From assembly GCA_005882765.1 (NCBI GenBank), contig VBDV01000035.1, positions 1 through 40,200 of the forward strand: a DNA stretch of 40,200 nt. The letters run 5' to 3'. Positions 8,514-18,759 of the stretch are shown in pieces. The DNA is from Chloroflexota bacterium. GTDB taxonomy: Bacteria > Chloroflexota > Limnocylindria > P2-11E. Position numbers and translations under genes: made by a program. The notes under the pieces were generated by a model. The model was not told the DNA's origin and searched no databases. It saw nothing but the letters and a program-made list of their open reading frames with translations. Numbering within the stretch: position 1 is the first letter of the stretch; every line of letters begins with the position of its first letter.

Positions 8514-9782
8514 ATGGACGACCTCCGACCCATCACGCCCATCCGCCGGCCGCTGGTCGACAAACGCGCCCGCGTCCCAGCGTCCAAAAGCGTCGCCAAT
8601 CGCGAGATCGTGCTGTCGGCGATCGCCGACGGCCGCTCTCGTATCAACCTCGGACCTCTCGATCCAGGAGACGACGTCCGCGCGATGACCGAGGCGGTCG
8701 TCGCTCTGGACTACCGCGTCGTGTGGGACGCCGACGAGATCGTCATTCGCGGTTCGGCGGCCAGTCACCGCGCCGGCGCCGCGATCGACGCCCGCGATGC
8801 GGGCACGGTCGCGCGCTTCGGTGCGGCGCTCGCGGCGCTCGGGAGCGGTTACGTGACGATCACCGGATCGCAGCGCTTGCGCGAGCGGCCCATCGCGCCG
8901 CTCCTTGAGGCGCTGCGGCGGCTTGGCGCTACGGTGACCGGCGATCGCCTCCCTGTGACGATCGTCGGACCGATTCGGGGCGGCGAGATCGAGATCGCCG
9001 GGAACGAGTCGAGCCAGTTCGCCTCCGCGCTGCTGCTCGTCGCGCCACGGCTCGACGGCGGCCTCCGCCTCGAAATCTTGGGCGCGCTCGTGTCTGCGCC
9101 GTTCGTCGATCTCACGATCGCTTCGTTGCGACGGCGCGGCGTGAAGATCGAGCGTGATGGGAATCTGATCAGGATCGAGCAGGGGAAGGTTCGAGCGAGA
9201 AACCTGCGCATTCCCGGCGACGTCACCGCGGCCACGTATCCCGCCGCAGCCGCGGCGGTGCTCGGCGGCGCGGTCACGATCGACGGCGTCGACGCCCGTG
9301 TCCGCCCCGGCAACCAGGGTGACGCGCGATTCTTCGAGCTTCTCGAGGCTATGGGATGCGGCGTCTCGCACCGGGGCGGCGGCGTCACCGTGAGTCGCAT
9401 CGGCGAGCTTCACGGGATCCGCGCCAATGTCAAGGACTGCTCGGACGTGTTCCCCACTCTGGCGGTGGTGGCGACCCAGGCGTCGGAGGCGACCGAGCTC
9501 ACAGGCATCGGGCATACCCGAAAGCAGGAGAGTGACCGAGTGAGGGTCGTCGCGAATGGCATCAACGCACTCGGCGGCCGCGCTCAGGCGTTCGCCGATG
9601 CCATCCGCGTAGAACCGGCGCCGATGCACGACGGCATCGTCGACGCATGCGCTGATCACCGCGTGGCGATGGCGTTCTCGGTACTTGGCCTTCAGGTCCC
9701 TGGCGTCGCGATCAAAGGTGCGGGCTCGGTGACGAAGACCTTTCCCCAGTTCTACGAAATGCTCGCCGAGCTTTCGCGGTGA
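8514..9782 (+). CDS. aroA: 3-phosphoshikimate 1-carboxyvinyltransferase (EPSP synthase)
   Basis: VPASKSVANREIVLSAIADG...RDAGTVARFGAALAALGSG...GNESSQFASALLLVAPRL...KDCSDVFPTLAVVA...HTRKQESDRVR...DHRVAMAFSVLGL. Confidence 0.96.
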   Translation: MDDLRPITPIRRPLVDKRARVPASKSVANREIVLSAIADGRSRINLGPLDPGDDVRAMTEAVVALDYRVVWDADEIVIRGSAASHRAGAAIDARDAGTVARFGAALAALGSGYVTITGSQRLRERPIAPLLEALRRLGATVTGDRLPVTIVGPIRGGEIEIAGNESSQFASALLLVAPRLDGGLRLEILGALVSAPFVDLTIASLRRRGVKIERDGNLIRIEQGKVRARNLRIPGDVTAATYPAAAAAVLGGAVTIDGVDARVRPGNQGDARFFELLEAMGCGVSHRGGGVTVSRIGELHGIRANVKDCSDVFPTLAVVATQASEATELTGIGHTRKQESDRVRVVANGINALGGRAQAFADAIRVEPAPMHDGIVDACADHRVAMAFSVLGLQVPGVAIKGAGSVTKTFPQFYEMLAELSR

Positions 9783-9997
9783 GCGACGAGCCGCAGACGC
9801 CCAGCGACGCGTGCCTACGTTGCGGCGCGGAGCTCCACTCGCTCGGAGCGACGGCGCTGCGCACCGGTGGAAGCGGCGGCGCGTGGAAGCTGATCTTCGG
9901 CGAGCTGGCGGAGCTCGGTGAAGGCACGATGAACGTCGAAATGCTTGCCTGCCCACGTTGTCGCCGCCTCGAGCTCAGACTCCCGAAGCGAGGCTGA
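9779..9997 (+). CDS. Small zinc-ribbon protein
   Basis: CLRCGAELHSLG ... MLACPRCRRLELRLP; GTGA overlap with aroA. Confidence 0.7.
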   Translation: MSDEPQTPSDACLRCGAELHSLGATALRTGGSGGAWKLIFGELAELGEGTMNVEMLACPRCRRLELRLPKRG

Positions 9998-10255
9998 TCA
10001 CCGCGAGCGGCGAGACTGCCCCCAGATCCAGAGCACAACAAGCACGGGAACGCCCAGCAGCGCTGTCGCGAGCGGCAATAGCACGACGAACGCGTTGCCG
10101 TGCGTACCGGCGCTCAACAGGGCGACCAGCGCGAAGGCGACGTCCTGCCCGATCCATGGGACCGCGAGGATCAGGAGGCCGTACACGATGAGCTTCCAGA
10201 CGACGCGCCGCGCGATCCGGTCGACGTCCTCGTCGCTCAGCGGAGTCACCGGCAT
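9998..10255 (-). CDS. Small membrane protein, hypothetical
   Basis: 85 aa with two predicted TM stretches. Confidence 0.6.
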   Translation of the reverse strand: MPVTPLSDEDVDRIARRVVWKLIVYGLLILAVPWIGQDVAFALVALLSAGTHGNAFVVLLPLATALLGVPVLVVLWIWGQSRRSR

Positions 10256-10282
10256 TTTGTAGCGCTCGGCTAGATCCCGCCC

Positions 10283-11095
10283 TCAGCTCAGCTCGCTCCG
10301 CACGGAGCGCGCAGCCTGAAGGAAGCTTCGCGCGTAGTCCTTGTCTTCGCGCTCGATGGCGTCCCGCAGCTGGGTGAGGCCCTCGACGATCGACTCGATC
10401 GCGGCCGCGGCGTCACCGGCGTTCCCGAAGAGGAGCTCCGTCGCGAGATCCGCCGGCGTGTCCGCGAGACGCGTCGAGTCGCGGAATCCCGGACCCGCGG
10501 CGCCGAGGAGGGGCTCCGCTTGAGCGCCCGCGACCGCGAGCGCCGCCGCGGCCGCCAGGGGGCCCGCGACAAGGCGGGCCATCGCGCGGTCGTGAACGTC
10601 AGCGGAGCACACCGTGACCGCCGCGCCGACCTCGCGCGCGATCGTGCCGGCGATCGCCATCGCCGAGTCGTCGGATCGTGCCGTGGGCACCAGAAGAAAA
10701 GCCCGCCCGCGAAAGAGTCCGGGATCCGCCGCGCTGAATCCGGCGGATGTCGTGCCCGCCATGGGATGGCCGCCGACGATGCGGGCACCCGCCGGTGCAC
10801 GCGCGGCGTAGTCCGCGACCGCTCGCTTGAGTGAACCCGTGTCGAGCAGCACCGCGCCGTCGGAATGTGTGGCCAGGTGCTCGAGCGCCGGCACGATCGC
10901 CGAGATCGGCGTCGCGACGAGCACGGCATCAGCGGGCAAGAGCTCGTCGAGGCGCGTGACGATGCGGATGCCGTCCCCCTTCGCCGCCGCACGGGCCCGT
11001 TCGTCCGTGTCGTAACCGGTGACCTCGTGCCGGTCGCGAAGCGCCAGCGCCAGCGAGCCGCCGATCAGGCCGAGCCCGGCGACGCTGATCCTCAT
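10283..11095 (-). CDS. tyrA: Prephenate dehydrogenase
   Basis: [29 protein letters not shown] ... [35 protein letters not shown] overlap with aroF. Confidence 0.94.
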   Translation of the reverse strand: MRISVAGLGLIGGSLALALRDRHEVTGYDTDERARAAAKGDGIRIVTRLDELLPADAVLVATPISAIVPALEHLATHSDGAVLLDTGSLKRAVADYAARAPAGARIVGGHPMAGTTSAGFSAADPGLFRGRAFLLVPTARSDDSAMAIAGTIAREVGAAVTVCSADVHDRAMARLVAGPLAAAAALAVAGAQAEPLLGAAGPGFRDSTRLADTPADLATELLFGNAGDAAAAIESIVEGLTQLRDAIEREDKDYARSFLQAARSVRSELS

Positions 11096-12123
11096 TTCGC
11101 GGCGACCTGTTCCGTGCGCCCGACGGCGCGCGCCACGTGTGGAACCGCTCCCATGAGCGCGCGGAAGTTGTCGAAGCTGAGCGACTGGAATCCATCGGAG
11201 AGCGCGTGGTCGGGGCTCGGATGCACCTCGACGAGGAGGCCATCCGCCCCGGCCGCGACCGCAGCGAGCGCGATCGGCGCGACGAGGTACCACTTGCCCG
11301 TCCCGTGCGACGGGTCAGCGACCACCGGAAGGTGCGAGAGACGCTTCAGTAGGGGGATCGCATTGATGTCAAACGTGTTGCGGGTGTATCGCTCGAACGT
11401 GCGGATCCCTCGCTCGCAGAGGATCACATTGCGGTTGCCGCGCGCGAGGACGTACTCCGCCGAAAGCAGAAGCTCCTCCACCGTCGCCGACATGCCACGT
11501 TTCAGGAGTACTGGCTTCGTCTGCTCACCGACGGCGTCGAGCAGTGAGTAGTTCTGCATGTTCCGCGCACCGATCTGCAGGCAGTCGGCGACCGCGGCCA
11601 CGGCCTCGACGTCGCCAGGGGCGAGGACCTCGGTGACGACCGGAAGACCGCTGACCGCGCGGGCTTCGGCGAGTATTTCGAGCCCCTCCCCACCCATACC
11701 GCGAAACGTGTACGGCGAAGTTCTTGGCTTGAACGCGCCGCCGCGCAGCGCGGCCCCGCCCGCCGCACGCACGGCCCGCGCGGTTTCGAGCGTGACCTCG
11801 CGGGACTCGACCGCGCACGGACCCGCGATCACGGCGAGAGGATGGCCGTGGCCGACCGGCACGTCGGCGATCTTCACGACCGTGTCCTCGCCGATGACCT
11901 CTCGCGATGCGAGCTTGAACGGCCGGCTGATCGGCACCACCTCGGCCACGCCCGGTAACGACTCGACGGCTTCCGCGGCCGCGCGCGAGGTGCTTCCGAA
12001 TGTGCCGATCGCCGTGCGTTCCGCGCCCGGGAGCGGCACCGGCGTGATGCCGAACTCCTTGATGCGCTCGACCACCGCGTCGATCTCGTCTTTGGTCGCG
12101 TCGCGCTTCATGACGACGAGCAC
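11092..12123 (-). CDS. aroF: 3-deoxy-7-phosphoheptulonate synthase, AroF/type I-beta with N-terminal ferredoxin-like domain
   Basis: [54 protein letters not shown] ... [12 protein letters not shown]. Confidence 0.96.
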   Translation of the reverse strand: MLVVMKRDATKDEIDAVVERIKEFGITPVPLPGAERTAIGTFGSTSRAAAEAVESLPGVAEVVPISRPFKLASREVIGEDTVVKIADVPVGHGHPLAVIAGPCAVESREVTLETARAVRAAGGAALRGGAFKPRTSPYTFRGMGGEGLEILAEARAVSGLPVVTEVLAPGDVEAVAAVADCLQIGARNMQNYSLLDAVGEQTKPVLLKRGMSATVEELLLSAEYVLARGNRNVILCERGIRTFERYTRNTFDINAIPLLKRLSHLPVVADPSHGTGKWYLVAPIALAAVAAGADGLLVEVHPSPDHALSDGFQSLSFDNFRALMGAVPHVARAVGRTEQVAAK

Positions 12124-12522
12124 TTAGGGCACCCCGAGAGGCGCGTCGCCGGGGAGATCGACAGCCCACGAGGGACGAAGCACGCGAGCGCCGCGCAGGA
12201 AGACGTGGCGGACCTCGGTCTGGGTTTTCGGAGTGTTCCACGCGATGAGCAGGCGGACGCACCGCTCGAGGGCCCCCGGGACCGGTATCTCACGACCGCA
12301 AATGAGCGGAACCTCGGTCCAGCCGAGCCCCGCGCGCGCCGCGTCGGCCGGGAATGCGGCGTTCAGATCGTCGGTCACCGTGAACCAGATGTAGCCGACG
12401 TCTTCGGGTCGCACGCCGTTCAGCTTCACGATCGTGCTGAGCATCTCGAGCGTGGCGTCGTAGATCGCACGCGGCTCGTTCTTGTCGACAGTCGTCGCGC
12501 CGCGGATGCCACGGACCGGCAT
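12124..12522 (-). CDS. aroH: Chorismate mutase, AroH type
   Basis: [37 protein letters not shown]...IWFTVTDDLNAAFPADAAR...VPLICGREIPVPGALERCVRLLI. Confidence 0.95.
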   Translation of the reverse strand: MPVRGIRGATTVDKNEPRAIYDATLEMLSTIVKLNGVRPEDVGYIWFTVTDDLNAAFPADAARAGLGWTEVPLICGREIPVPGALERCVRLLIAWNTPKTQTEVRHVFLRGARVLRPSWAVDLPGDAPLGVP

Positions 12523-13349
12523 CAGGTCTTCCCCGCCGCGACGAGCGCGGAAACGAATCCATGGAGGGCTTCCGGCCGGCGGTCCGCCGGTGCCGCAGAC
12601 ACCGTGTCGAGCGCAGCGCTCCCGACGACGACCGCGTCTGCGATCCCCCGCAGGGACGCGACGTGCTCGGCGTTACTGATGCCGAACCCGACCGCGATCG
12701 GGAGCGAGGTATGGCGGCGCACGCGTCCGACGAAGTCCGCCACGTCGGGACCAAGCGCGCGACGCGCGCCGGTGATTCCGGTGAGCGACACGCAGTAGAC
12801 GAATCCGCGCGCGCTCGGCACAAGACGCGAGAGCCGGTCGTCGGGAGTCGTTGGCGCGTACAGGTCGATCCGCGCGAGCCCTTCGGGATCGAGCGCGACG
12901 TCGAACTCGGCCGCTTCTTCGGCAGGCAGATCGGGAACGATGATGCCCGCCGCTCCCGCCTGAGCGGCATCCGGGGCGAAGCCGCGAAGGCCCCCGCGAT
13001 ACCGCAGGAAGGGATTCGTGTACCCCATCAGGAGCACCGTCGCGTCGCGCTCGCGCACGACCGTCGACGCCTCCGCGATGCAGTCCGCCAGGGTTACCCC
13101 CTGGTGAAGGGCGACCTCGCTCGCGCGCTGGACCGTCGCGCCGTCGGCGAGCGGGTCGCTGAATGGCACCCCGAGCTCCAGCACGTCCGCTCCGCCGTCG
13201 AGCGCGGCTCGTACCAGCGCGCCCGTCGCGGCGCGATCCGGGTACCCCACGGTGAGGTAGACGACGATCGCAAGCCGCTTCGTCTCGCGTGCTCGAGCGA
13301 ACGCGCGGGCGATGCGTTGGGTGCCGCTGAGCGCGGCCCCGACGGTCAT
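12522..13349 (-). CDS. trpA: Tryptophan synthase alpha subunit
   Basis: LTVGYPDR...[27 protein letters not shown]...[10 protein letters not shown]...[14 protein letters not shown] at 13349, track ORF over-extended. Confidence 0.95.
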   Translation of the reverse strand: MTVGAALSGTQRIARAFARARETKRLAIVVYLTVGYPDRAATGALVRAALDGGADVLELGVPFSDPLADGATVQRASEVALHQGVTLADCIAEASTVVRERDATVLLMGYTNPFLRYRGGLRGFAPDAAQAGAAGIIVPDLPAEEAAEFDVALDPEGLARIDLYAPTTPDDRLSRLVPSARGFVYCVSLTGITGARRALGPDVADFVGRVRRHTSLPIAVGFGISNAEHVASLRGIADAVVVGSAALDTVSAAPADRRPEALHGFVSALVAAGKT

Positions 13350-14527
13350 CGAACGAGTCCCTCGCCCATCACGATCTCGAGGTCCTTGTCGCCGCGGCCG
13401 GAGAGACAGACCAGCACGGTCTGCGCAGGTCCGTCGCCTCCGATCGCCGAAAGCTCGGCGATGGCGTGCGCAGGCTCGAGCGCCGGGATGATGCCCTCGC
13501 TCCGAGAGAGGAGGGCGAATGCGTCGAGCGCCTGACGGTCGGTGCGCGCGACGTAGCGCACGCGACCGGATCGGGCGAGCGCCGCATGCTCGGGGCCCAC
13601 ACCGGGATAGTCGAGCCCAGCCGAGACCGAGTGCGTCTCGCGTATTTGCCCGGCGTCGTCCTGGAGGACGAGGGTCCGCGAGCCGTGCAGGACACCGACA
13701 CTCCCGCCGACAATCGAAGCGGCGTGCTTGCCGCTCGCGATCCCCTCCCCACCGGCCTCCACGCCGATGAGCTTCACAGCCGGGTCGTCGAGGAACGCGC
13801 TGAAAATACCGATCGCGTTCGAGCCGCCGCCGACGCACGCCACCACCACGTCGGGGAGAGCGCCGAGCATCGCGAGCATCTGTTCGCGCGCCTCACGTCC
13901 GATCACCGCCTGGAAGTCGCGCACCATCGCAGGGTACGGGTGCGGGCCGATCGCCGATCCGAGCAGGTAGTAGGTGGTGCGCACGTTGGTGACCCAGTCG
14001 CGGATCGCCTCGTTGACGGCGTCCTTCAGAGTTCGGCTGCCCGCGTCGACCTCACGTACCTCCGCTCCGAGGAGCTTCATGCGGAACACGTTGGCTTTCT
14101 GCCGGCGCGCATCGACGGTGCCCATATAGACGACGCACTCGAGCCCGAGCAGCGCGCACGCGGCCGCGCTCGCGACGCCATGCTGCCCCGCCCCCGTCTC
14201 GGCGACGACGCGGTGCTTCCCCATGCGTCTCGCGAGGAGCGCCTGACCGACCGCGCTGTTGATCTTGTGCGCGCCGGTGTGCGCGAGATCCTCTCGCTTG
14301 AGGAGGACGCGTGCGAGGCCGACCGCGCGGGCCAGGCGAGGCGCGTCGGTGAGCGGCGTCGGGCGCCCGACCCAGTCGCGCAGCACCCGCGCGAGCTCGT
14401 CCTGAAACTCGGCATCGGCACGAGCGTCGAGCCACGCGGCCTCTAGCTCGGCGACGGCGGGCATGAGCGTCTCGGGCAGGTACTGCCCGCCGAACTCCCC
14501 ATATCGACCCGGCTTTGTCGTGATCAC
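13346..14527 (-). CDS. trpB: Tryptophan synthase beta subunit
   Basis: [18 protein letters not shown]...[30 protein letters not shown]...[16 protein letters not shown]. Confidence 0.97.
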   Translation of the reverse strand: MITTKPGRYGEFGGQYLPETLMPAVAELEAAWLDARADAEFQDELARVLRDWVGRPTPLTDAPRLARAVGLARVLLKREDLAHTGAHKINSAVGQALLARRMGKHRVVAETGAGQHGVASAAACALLGLECVVYMGTVDARRQKANVFRMKLLGAEVREVDAGSRTLKDAVNEAIRDWVTNVRTTYYLLGSAIGPHPYPAMVRDFQAVIGREAREQMLAMLGALPDVVVACVGGGSNAIGIFSAFLDDPAVKLIGVEAGGEGIASGKHAASIVGGSVGVLHGSRTLVLQDDAGQIRETHSVSAGLDYPGVGPEHAALARSGRVRYVARTDRQALDAFALLSRSEGIIPALEPAHAIAELSAIGGDGPAQTVLVCLSGRGDKDLEIVMGEGLVR

Positions 14528-15321
14528 ACGCTCACCGTCCGCTTGATGGAGGCGATGCCCCGGATGAGCGGACCCGGATCGTCGGCGCGCATCAGGGCCG
14601 TACCGACGAGTACCGCGTCGACGCGCGCGGGCAGCATTCGCGCATCGTCGATCGAGGTGATGCCGGACTCCGCGACCAAGACCTGGGTTGGCAGCACGAA
14701 CGAGTGCAGCTGCCGGATTCGGCCGCTGTCGATGACACCGGGATTGCGCAGGTTTCGCGCGTTGACTCCGATCAAGCGCGCGCCCGACGCGACCGCCCGT
14801 CCGAAGGCGAGCGGTTCGTGGGCTTCGACGAGCGCTTCCATCCCAAGATGCCTCGCCATCTGAACGAACCGCCGGAGCGTCTCGTCATCCAACAGCTCGG
14901 CTATCAATAGGACGATGTCCGCACCAGCCGCACGCACGAGCAAGAGTTGTCGGTCGTCGACGACCACGTCCTTGGCGAGAACGGGAAGCTCGACCGATGC
15001 GCGAACGGCTTCGAGGTCCGCCAGCGAGCCGCCCCAATGTCGGGGCTCGACGAGTACCGAGATCGCCGATGCGCCGGCGGCGGCATAGCGACGCGCCTGT
15101 GCGGATGGATCAACGCCGACATCGAGCACGCCGGAGGATGGCGACACGCGCTTGATCTCGGCGATCACCTGGAGACGTTGGGCGTAAGACTGGACGCGCA
15201 AACCAAGCTGCCGGTGCCAGGTCATGGCCTCAGCGCGAAGTGCGAACTCGTCGCGGCTCGCAGCATCTGCTGCGACATCGGCGCGCCGCTCGGCGGCGAC
15301 CCTCTCCAGGAAATCGCTCAT
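14524..15321 (-). CDS. trpC: Indole-3-glycerol phosphate synthase
   Basis: [56 protein letters not shown]...[11 protein letters not shown]. Confidence 0.95.
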   Translation of the reverse strand: MSDFLERVAAERRADVAADAASRDEFALRAEAMTWHRQLGLRVQSYAQRLQVIAEIKRVSPSSGVLDVGVDPSAQARRYAAAGASAISVLVEPRHWGGSLADLEAVRASVELPVLAKDVVVDDRQLLLVRAAGADIVLLIAELLDDETLRRFVQMARHLGMEALVEAHEPLAFGRAVASGARLIGVNARNLRNPGVIDSGRIRQLHSFVLPTQVLVAESGITSIDDARMLPARVDAVLVGTALMRADDPGPLIRGIASIKRTVSV

Positions 15322-16355
15322 ACCGTCGGGGCCTCCGCGGCACCGATGCGCTGGCTCGTCGCGACGAAGAGGGCAAGGGCGTCCGACGCGGCGCCGCGAT
15401 CGATCGTGTCCGCGGCAAGGCTCGCGCCGTCACGCAGATCACGGGCGATCCCCGCGACGTAGCAGGCTGCGGCGGCGTTCATCAGGATCGCCGCACGCGT
15501 CCCATCCCTAGCGCCTTCGAGGACGCGCCGCGCCATCTCAGCGTTCTTCGCGGGATCACCACCGGTGATCTCCGCGCGCCCGACCGGGGTCACCCCCAGA
15601 TCTTCCGGCTCGATGCGGCCCTCGGCGATCGACCCGCCCCGAACCTCCCACGTCCGCGTCGGAAGGGATGGACTGATCTCGTCGAGCCCATCCTCGCCGT
15701 GTACGACGAGAGCGTGATCGGTCCCAAGCTCGGCGAGCACGCCAGCGATCTTCTCACCGAGCGCGACGGAGGGAACGCCGAGGAGGAGCCGCCGGACACC
15801 GGCGGGGTTCGCGAGTGGCCCGAGCACGTTGAACACGGTACGGATGCCGATCTCCCGCCGCACCGGGCCCGCGTGGCGCATGGCGGGGTGGTAGCGCGGC
15901 GCGAACATGAATCCCATCCGGGATTCCTCGACGCAGCACGCGACGCCGTCGGGGCCGAGGTCGATCCGGACACCGAGCGCCTCGAGCACGTCCGCGCTCC
16001 CGCACGCGCTCGATGCCGCGCGATTCCCGTGCTTGGCGACGCGGCCGCCGGCGGCGGCGGTCACGATCGCGCTCACCGTCGAGATGTTGAAGCTGTTGGA
16101 GCGGTCGCCGCCGGTGCCCACGACGTCGATCGCGTCCGGCGGCACGGTCACGCGCACGGCCACGTCGCGGAGCGCCGATGCGCAGCCGGCGATCTCGTCG
16201 ATGGTTTCGCCCCGGATGTGCAGAGCCGCGAGGAGCGCGCCCAGCTGAGCCGGAGTCGCCTCCCCCGCCATCACCGAGGCCATGGCCGAACGGGCCTCGT
16301 CGCGCGTGAGCGTGCGGCCGCCGGCGATGGCGACGAGGGCCTCACGCGCGTCCAA
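15318..16355 (-). CDS. trpD: Anthranilate phosphoribosyltransferase
   Basis: DVVGTGGDRSNSFNISTVSAIVTAAAGGRVAKHGNRAASSACGSADVLEALG; TTG start inside trpG 3' end. Confidence 0.95.
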   Translation of the reverse strand: MDAREALVAIAGGRTLTRDEARSAMASVMAGEATPAQLGALLAALHIRGETIDEIAGCASALRDVAVRVTVPPDAIDVVGTGGDRSNSFNISTVSAIVTAAAGGRVAKHGNRAASSACGSADVLEALGVRIDLGPDGVACCVEESRMGFMFAPRYHPAMRHAGPVRREIGIRTVFNVLGPLANPAGVRRLLLGVPSVALGEKIAGVLAELGTDHALVVHGEDGLDEISPSLPTRTWEVRGGSIAEGRIEPEDLGVTPVGRAEITGGDPAKNAEMARRVLEGARDGTRAAILMNAAAACYVAGIARDLRDGASLAADTIDRGAASDALALFVATSQRIGAAEAPTV

Positions 16356-16920
16356 TGAAGTTCTCCAGCATGCGCATGCCGTCGGCGGTCATCACGGATT
16401 CGGGGTGGAACTGCACGGCTTCGAGCGGAAGCGATCGGTGCCGGAGCGCCATCACAACGCCGTCGTCGCTCCGAGCGGTGACGATCAGGTCCGGCGGAAG
16501 CGTTCGCTCGTCGACCATCAGCGAGTGGTAGCGCGTCGCTTCGGTCGGATCGGGGACCCCTGCGAAGACGCCTTTGCCATCGTGCCGCACGAGGGAGGTC
16601 TTGCCGTGCCGCGGCTCCGGGGCACGGACGACCGAAGCGCCGAACGCGACCGCGGCGCACTGGAGCCCCAGGCAGACACCGAGCGTCGGGATGCCGAGCT
16701 CCGGCCCCTTGCGCACGAGAGCGGGCGAACGGCCGGCGACCTCGGGACGACCCGGGCCCGGCGAGATGACGAGGCGATCGGGACGCGCGTCGAGCGCGGT
16801 CGCGAGGGCCGGGTCGTCGGCGCGAAGCACCGCGACCTCCGCGCCGAGCGCGCCGAATGCCTGCGCAAGGTTGTACGTGAACGAGTCGTAGTTATCGACC
16901 AGCAGCACCCTCGTGGTCAT
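16342..16920 (-). CDS. trpG: Anthranilate synthase glutamine amidotransferase component
   Basis: LLVDNYDSFTYNLAQAF...SPGPGRPEVAGRSPALV...GVCLGLQCAAVAFG...QFHPESVMT. Confidence 0.95.
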   Translation of the reverse strand: MTTRVLLVDNYDSFTYNLAQAFGALGAEVAVLRADDPALATALDARPDRLVISPGPGRPEVAGRSPALVRKGPELGIPTLGVCLGLQCAAVAFGASVVRAPEPRHGKTSLVRHDGKGVFAGVPDPTEATRYHSLMVDERTLPPDLIVTARSDDGVVMALRHRSLPLEAVQFHPESVMTADGMRMLENFIGRA

Positions 16921-18362
16921 CGCACCGGCTCCGCGCCGTCGACCAGCTCTATCGCGCGCAGGAGCGCACGCGCCTTGGCGCGCGTCTCACGCTCTTCGGC
17001 CGCGGGGTCGGAGTCGGCGACGATCCCCGCGCCCGCTTGGATGCGACACACGCCGTCCGCAATGACGGCGGTGCGGATTCCGATGCACGTGTCCATGCGC
17101 CCGTCGAATCCGAGATAACCGACGGCGCCGGCGTACGGGCCGCGCCGGTCGGTCTCGAGCTCGGCGATGCGCTCCATGGCGCGGATCTTCGGCGCGCCGG
17201 ACACGGTCCCCGCCGGGAAACACGCGCGAAACGCGTCGAGCGCGTCGACGCCCGGTGCGAGCTCACCATCGACCACCGAGGTGAGGTGCATCACGTGGGA
17301 GAAGCGGTCGACGCGCATGAGCTCGCGGACGCGCACAGTCCCCGCGCGCGACACTCGACCAATGTCGTTGCGCGCCAGGTCGACCAGCATGACGTGCTCG
17401 GCTCGCTCCTTCTCCGAGGCGCGAAGCTCGGCCTCCATCGCGGCGTCTTCCGCGTCGTCGCGGCCACGCGGCCGCGTCCCCGCGATCGGATACATAACGA
17501 CTCGTCCGTCCTCGACGCGCACGAACGGTTCGGGCGACGCGCCGACGAGCGCGGCTCCCGCGACGTCGATGAGGAACATGTACGGCGACGGGTTGACGTG
17601 CCGGAGCGCGCGGTAGAGCGCGAGCGGCTCGGGTGCGGGCCGCACGTCGAATCGTTGCGCGAGGACGATCTGGATGCAGTCGCCCGCGGCGATGAGCTCG
17701 CGCGCCTTTCCGACCCGGATGCGGTACTCATCCGGCGTCCCGTTCGCCGACACGCTGCGGGCCACGTGCTCGGTCCGAGCCGGCAGCGATAGCGGAGCAT
17801 CGAGGGCCGCGAACACCCGGGCGATCCGGCTCTCAGCGTTTTCGCGTTCGCCTTCCACGTCGTGCGCGATGACCAGGAGGGAGTGACGAATGTGGTCGAA
17901 GCAGACGACGGTGTCGTAGATGGAGAACGCGGCCTCGGGCAGGCGCAGGACGTCGCGCGACGCCGCCGGAAGCCTCTCGAAACGCCGAGCGGCCTCGTAG
18001 CTGACGTAGCCGACAGCGCCACCCGAAAAGCGCGGCAGGTCGCCAGACGCCGCACGCCGGTAGCGCCCGACCTCCTCGCGGAGCACGTCGAGCGGGTCGG
18101 CGTAGTCGGTCGTCCGTACGCCGCCGTCCTCAAGGATCGATGCCACGCCATCGCGGAACACGAACGTCGCGCGAGGGAGGACGCCGATGAATGAGTAGCG
18201 GCCCATGCGCTCACCGCCCTCGACGCTCTCGAGGAGGAAGGCGCCGCCGAGCGGGCGCAGCTTTGCGAACGCGGACACCGGCGTCTCAAGATCGGCGAGC
18301 CGCTCGCGCACGATCGGCACGAGCTCTCGTCTCCTCGTCTTTGTTGTCGCCGTCAGCACCAC
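16917..18362 (-). CDS. trpE: Anthranilate synthase component I
   Basis: GGAVGYVSYEAARRFE...SPEPFVRVEDGRVVMYPIAGTRPRG...SHVMHLTSVVDGEL...FPAGTVSGAPKIRAMERIAELE; GGAGG followed by tandem GTG start codons (18362 or 18359). Confidence 0.96.
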   Translation of the reverse strand: MVLTATTKTRRRELVPIVRERLADLETPVSAFAKLRPLGGAFLLESVEGGERMGRYSFIGVLPRATFVFRDGVASILEDGGVRTTDYADPLDVLREEVGRYRRAASGDLPRFSGGAVGYVSYEAARRFERLPAASRDVLRLPEAAFSIYDTVVCFDHIRHSLLVIAHDVEGERENAESRIARVFAALDAPLSLPARTEHVARSVSANGTPDEYRIRVGKARELIAAGDCIQIVLAQRFDVRPAPEPLALYRALRHVNPSPYMFLIDVAGAALVGASPEPFVRVEDGRVVMYPIAGTRPRGRDDAEDAAMEAELRASEKERAEHVMLVDLARNDIGRVSRAGTVRVRELMRVDRFSHVMHLTSVVDGELAPGVDALDAFRACFPAGTVSGAPKIRAMERIAELETDRRGPYAGAVGYLGFDGRMDTCIGIRTAVIADGVCRIQAGAGIVADSDPAAEERETRAKARALLRAIELVDGAEPVR

Positions 18363-18370
18363 ACGCCTCC

Positions 18371-18404
18371 AAACAAAAACCCTCGCCCGCTCACGGGACG
18401 AGGG
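18371..18404 (-). terminator. Intrinsic terminator of the T-box leader
   Basis: Near-perfect hairpin followed by TTTTTGTTT, ending adjacent to the trpE Shine-Dalgarno. Confidence 0.9.
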
Positions 18405-18640
18405 CTCGTGGTGCCACCCGATCTTGGCCCGCCATTGCTGGCGGACCCTTAGCCTCCGCGGTCACGGAGCGCCCCTCGGTAACGGTGGGCTTCCGGGCAT
18501 CCCTAGGAAACGCTCTTCAGGATGCCGTCTCGCGGGACCCATTCGCGCCGCTTCCACCGCCCGGGCTTACACCTCGTCCCGGTTCTCTATCGGTTATCCG
18601 CGGCCTAATCGCTCCCGCTCGAGCGACGTTCGACAAAACT
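18371..18640 (-). promoter_or_regulatory. T-box leader (tRNA-Trp responsive) with intrinsic terminator upstream of trpE
   Basis: T-box core GATCGGGTGGCACCACGAG; terminator CCCTCGtCCCGtgagCGGGcGAGGG-TTTTTGTTT (18404-18371); specifier-loop-like GAA-UGG-G (UGG at 18541-18539) flanked by GGGAC/GTCCC. Confidence 0.9.
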
Positions 18641-18648
18641 GTAGCACC

Positions 18649-18717
18649 GGGGGTAGGGGCCCCGACGGGCAAGGGCCCTGGGCGTAGGGGCCCCCGACAG
18701 GGTAGGGCCCCGAGTAG
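18649..18717 (+). repeat. G-run-rich imperfect repeats GTAGGG(G)CCCC(C)GA x3
   Basis: gtaggggccccgac, gtaggggcccccgac and gtagggccccgag within ~65 bp. Confidence 0.6.
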
Positions 18718-18744
18718 CCGGCTTTGGGCTCAAGCGCTCGCCGC

Positions 18745-18759
18745 TAGATTAAAAGCGTG
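18745..18759 (+). promoter_or_regulatory. Leaderless-type -10 element (TAGATT-N6-GTG)
   Basis: TAGATT 18745-18750, AAAAGC, GTG 18757. Confidence 0.5.

Noticed and set aside
7344-9956. 870-aa minus-strand ORF
   Set aside because: Upstream half is the antisense of aroA (high-GC open frame); the real gene begins at ATG 8489.
18649-18717. Possible CRISPR-like or tandem satellite array
   Set aside because: Only three imperfect short units with irregular spacing; no CRISPR repeat/spacer structure or cas genes in the window.
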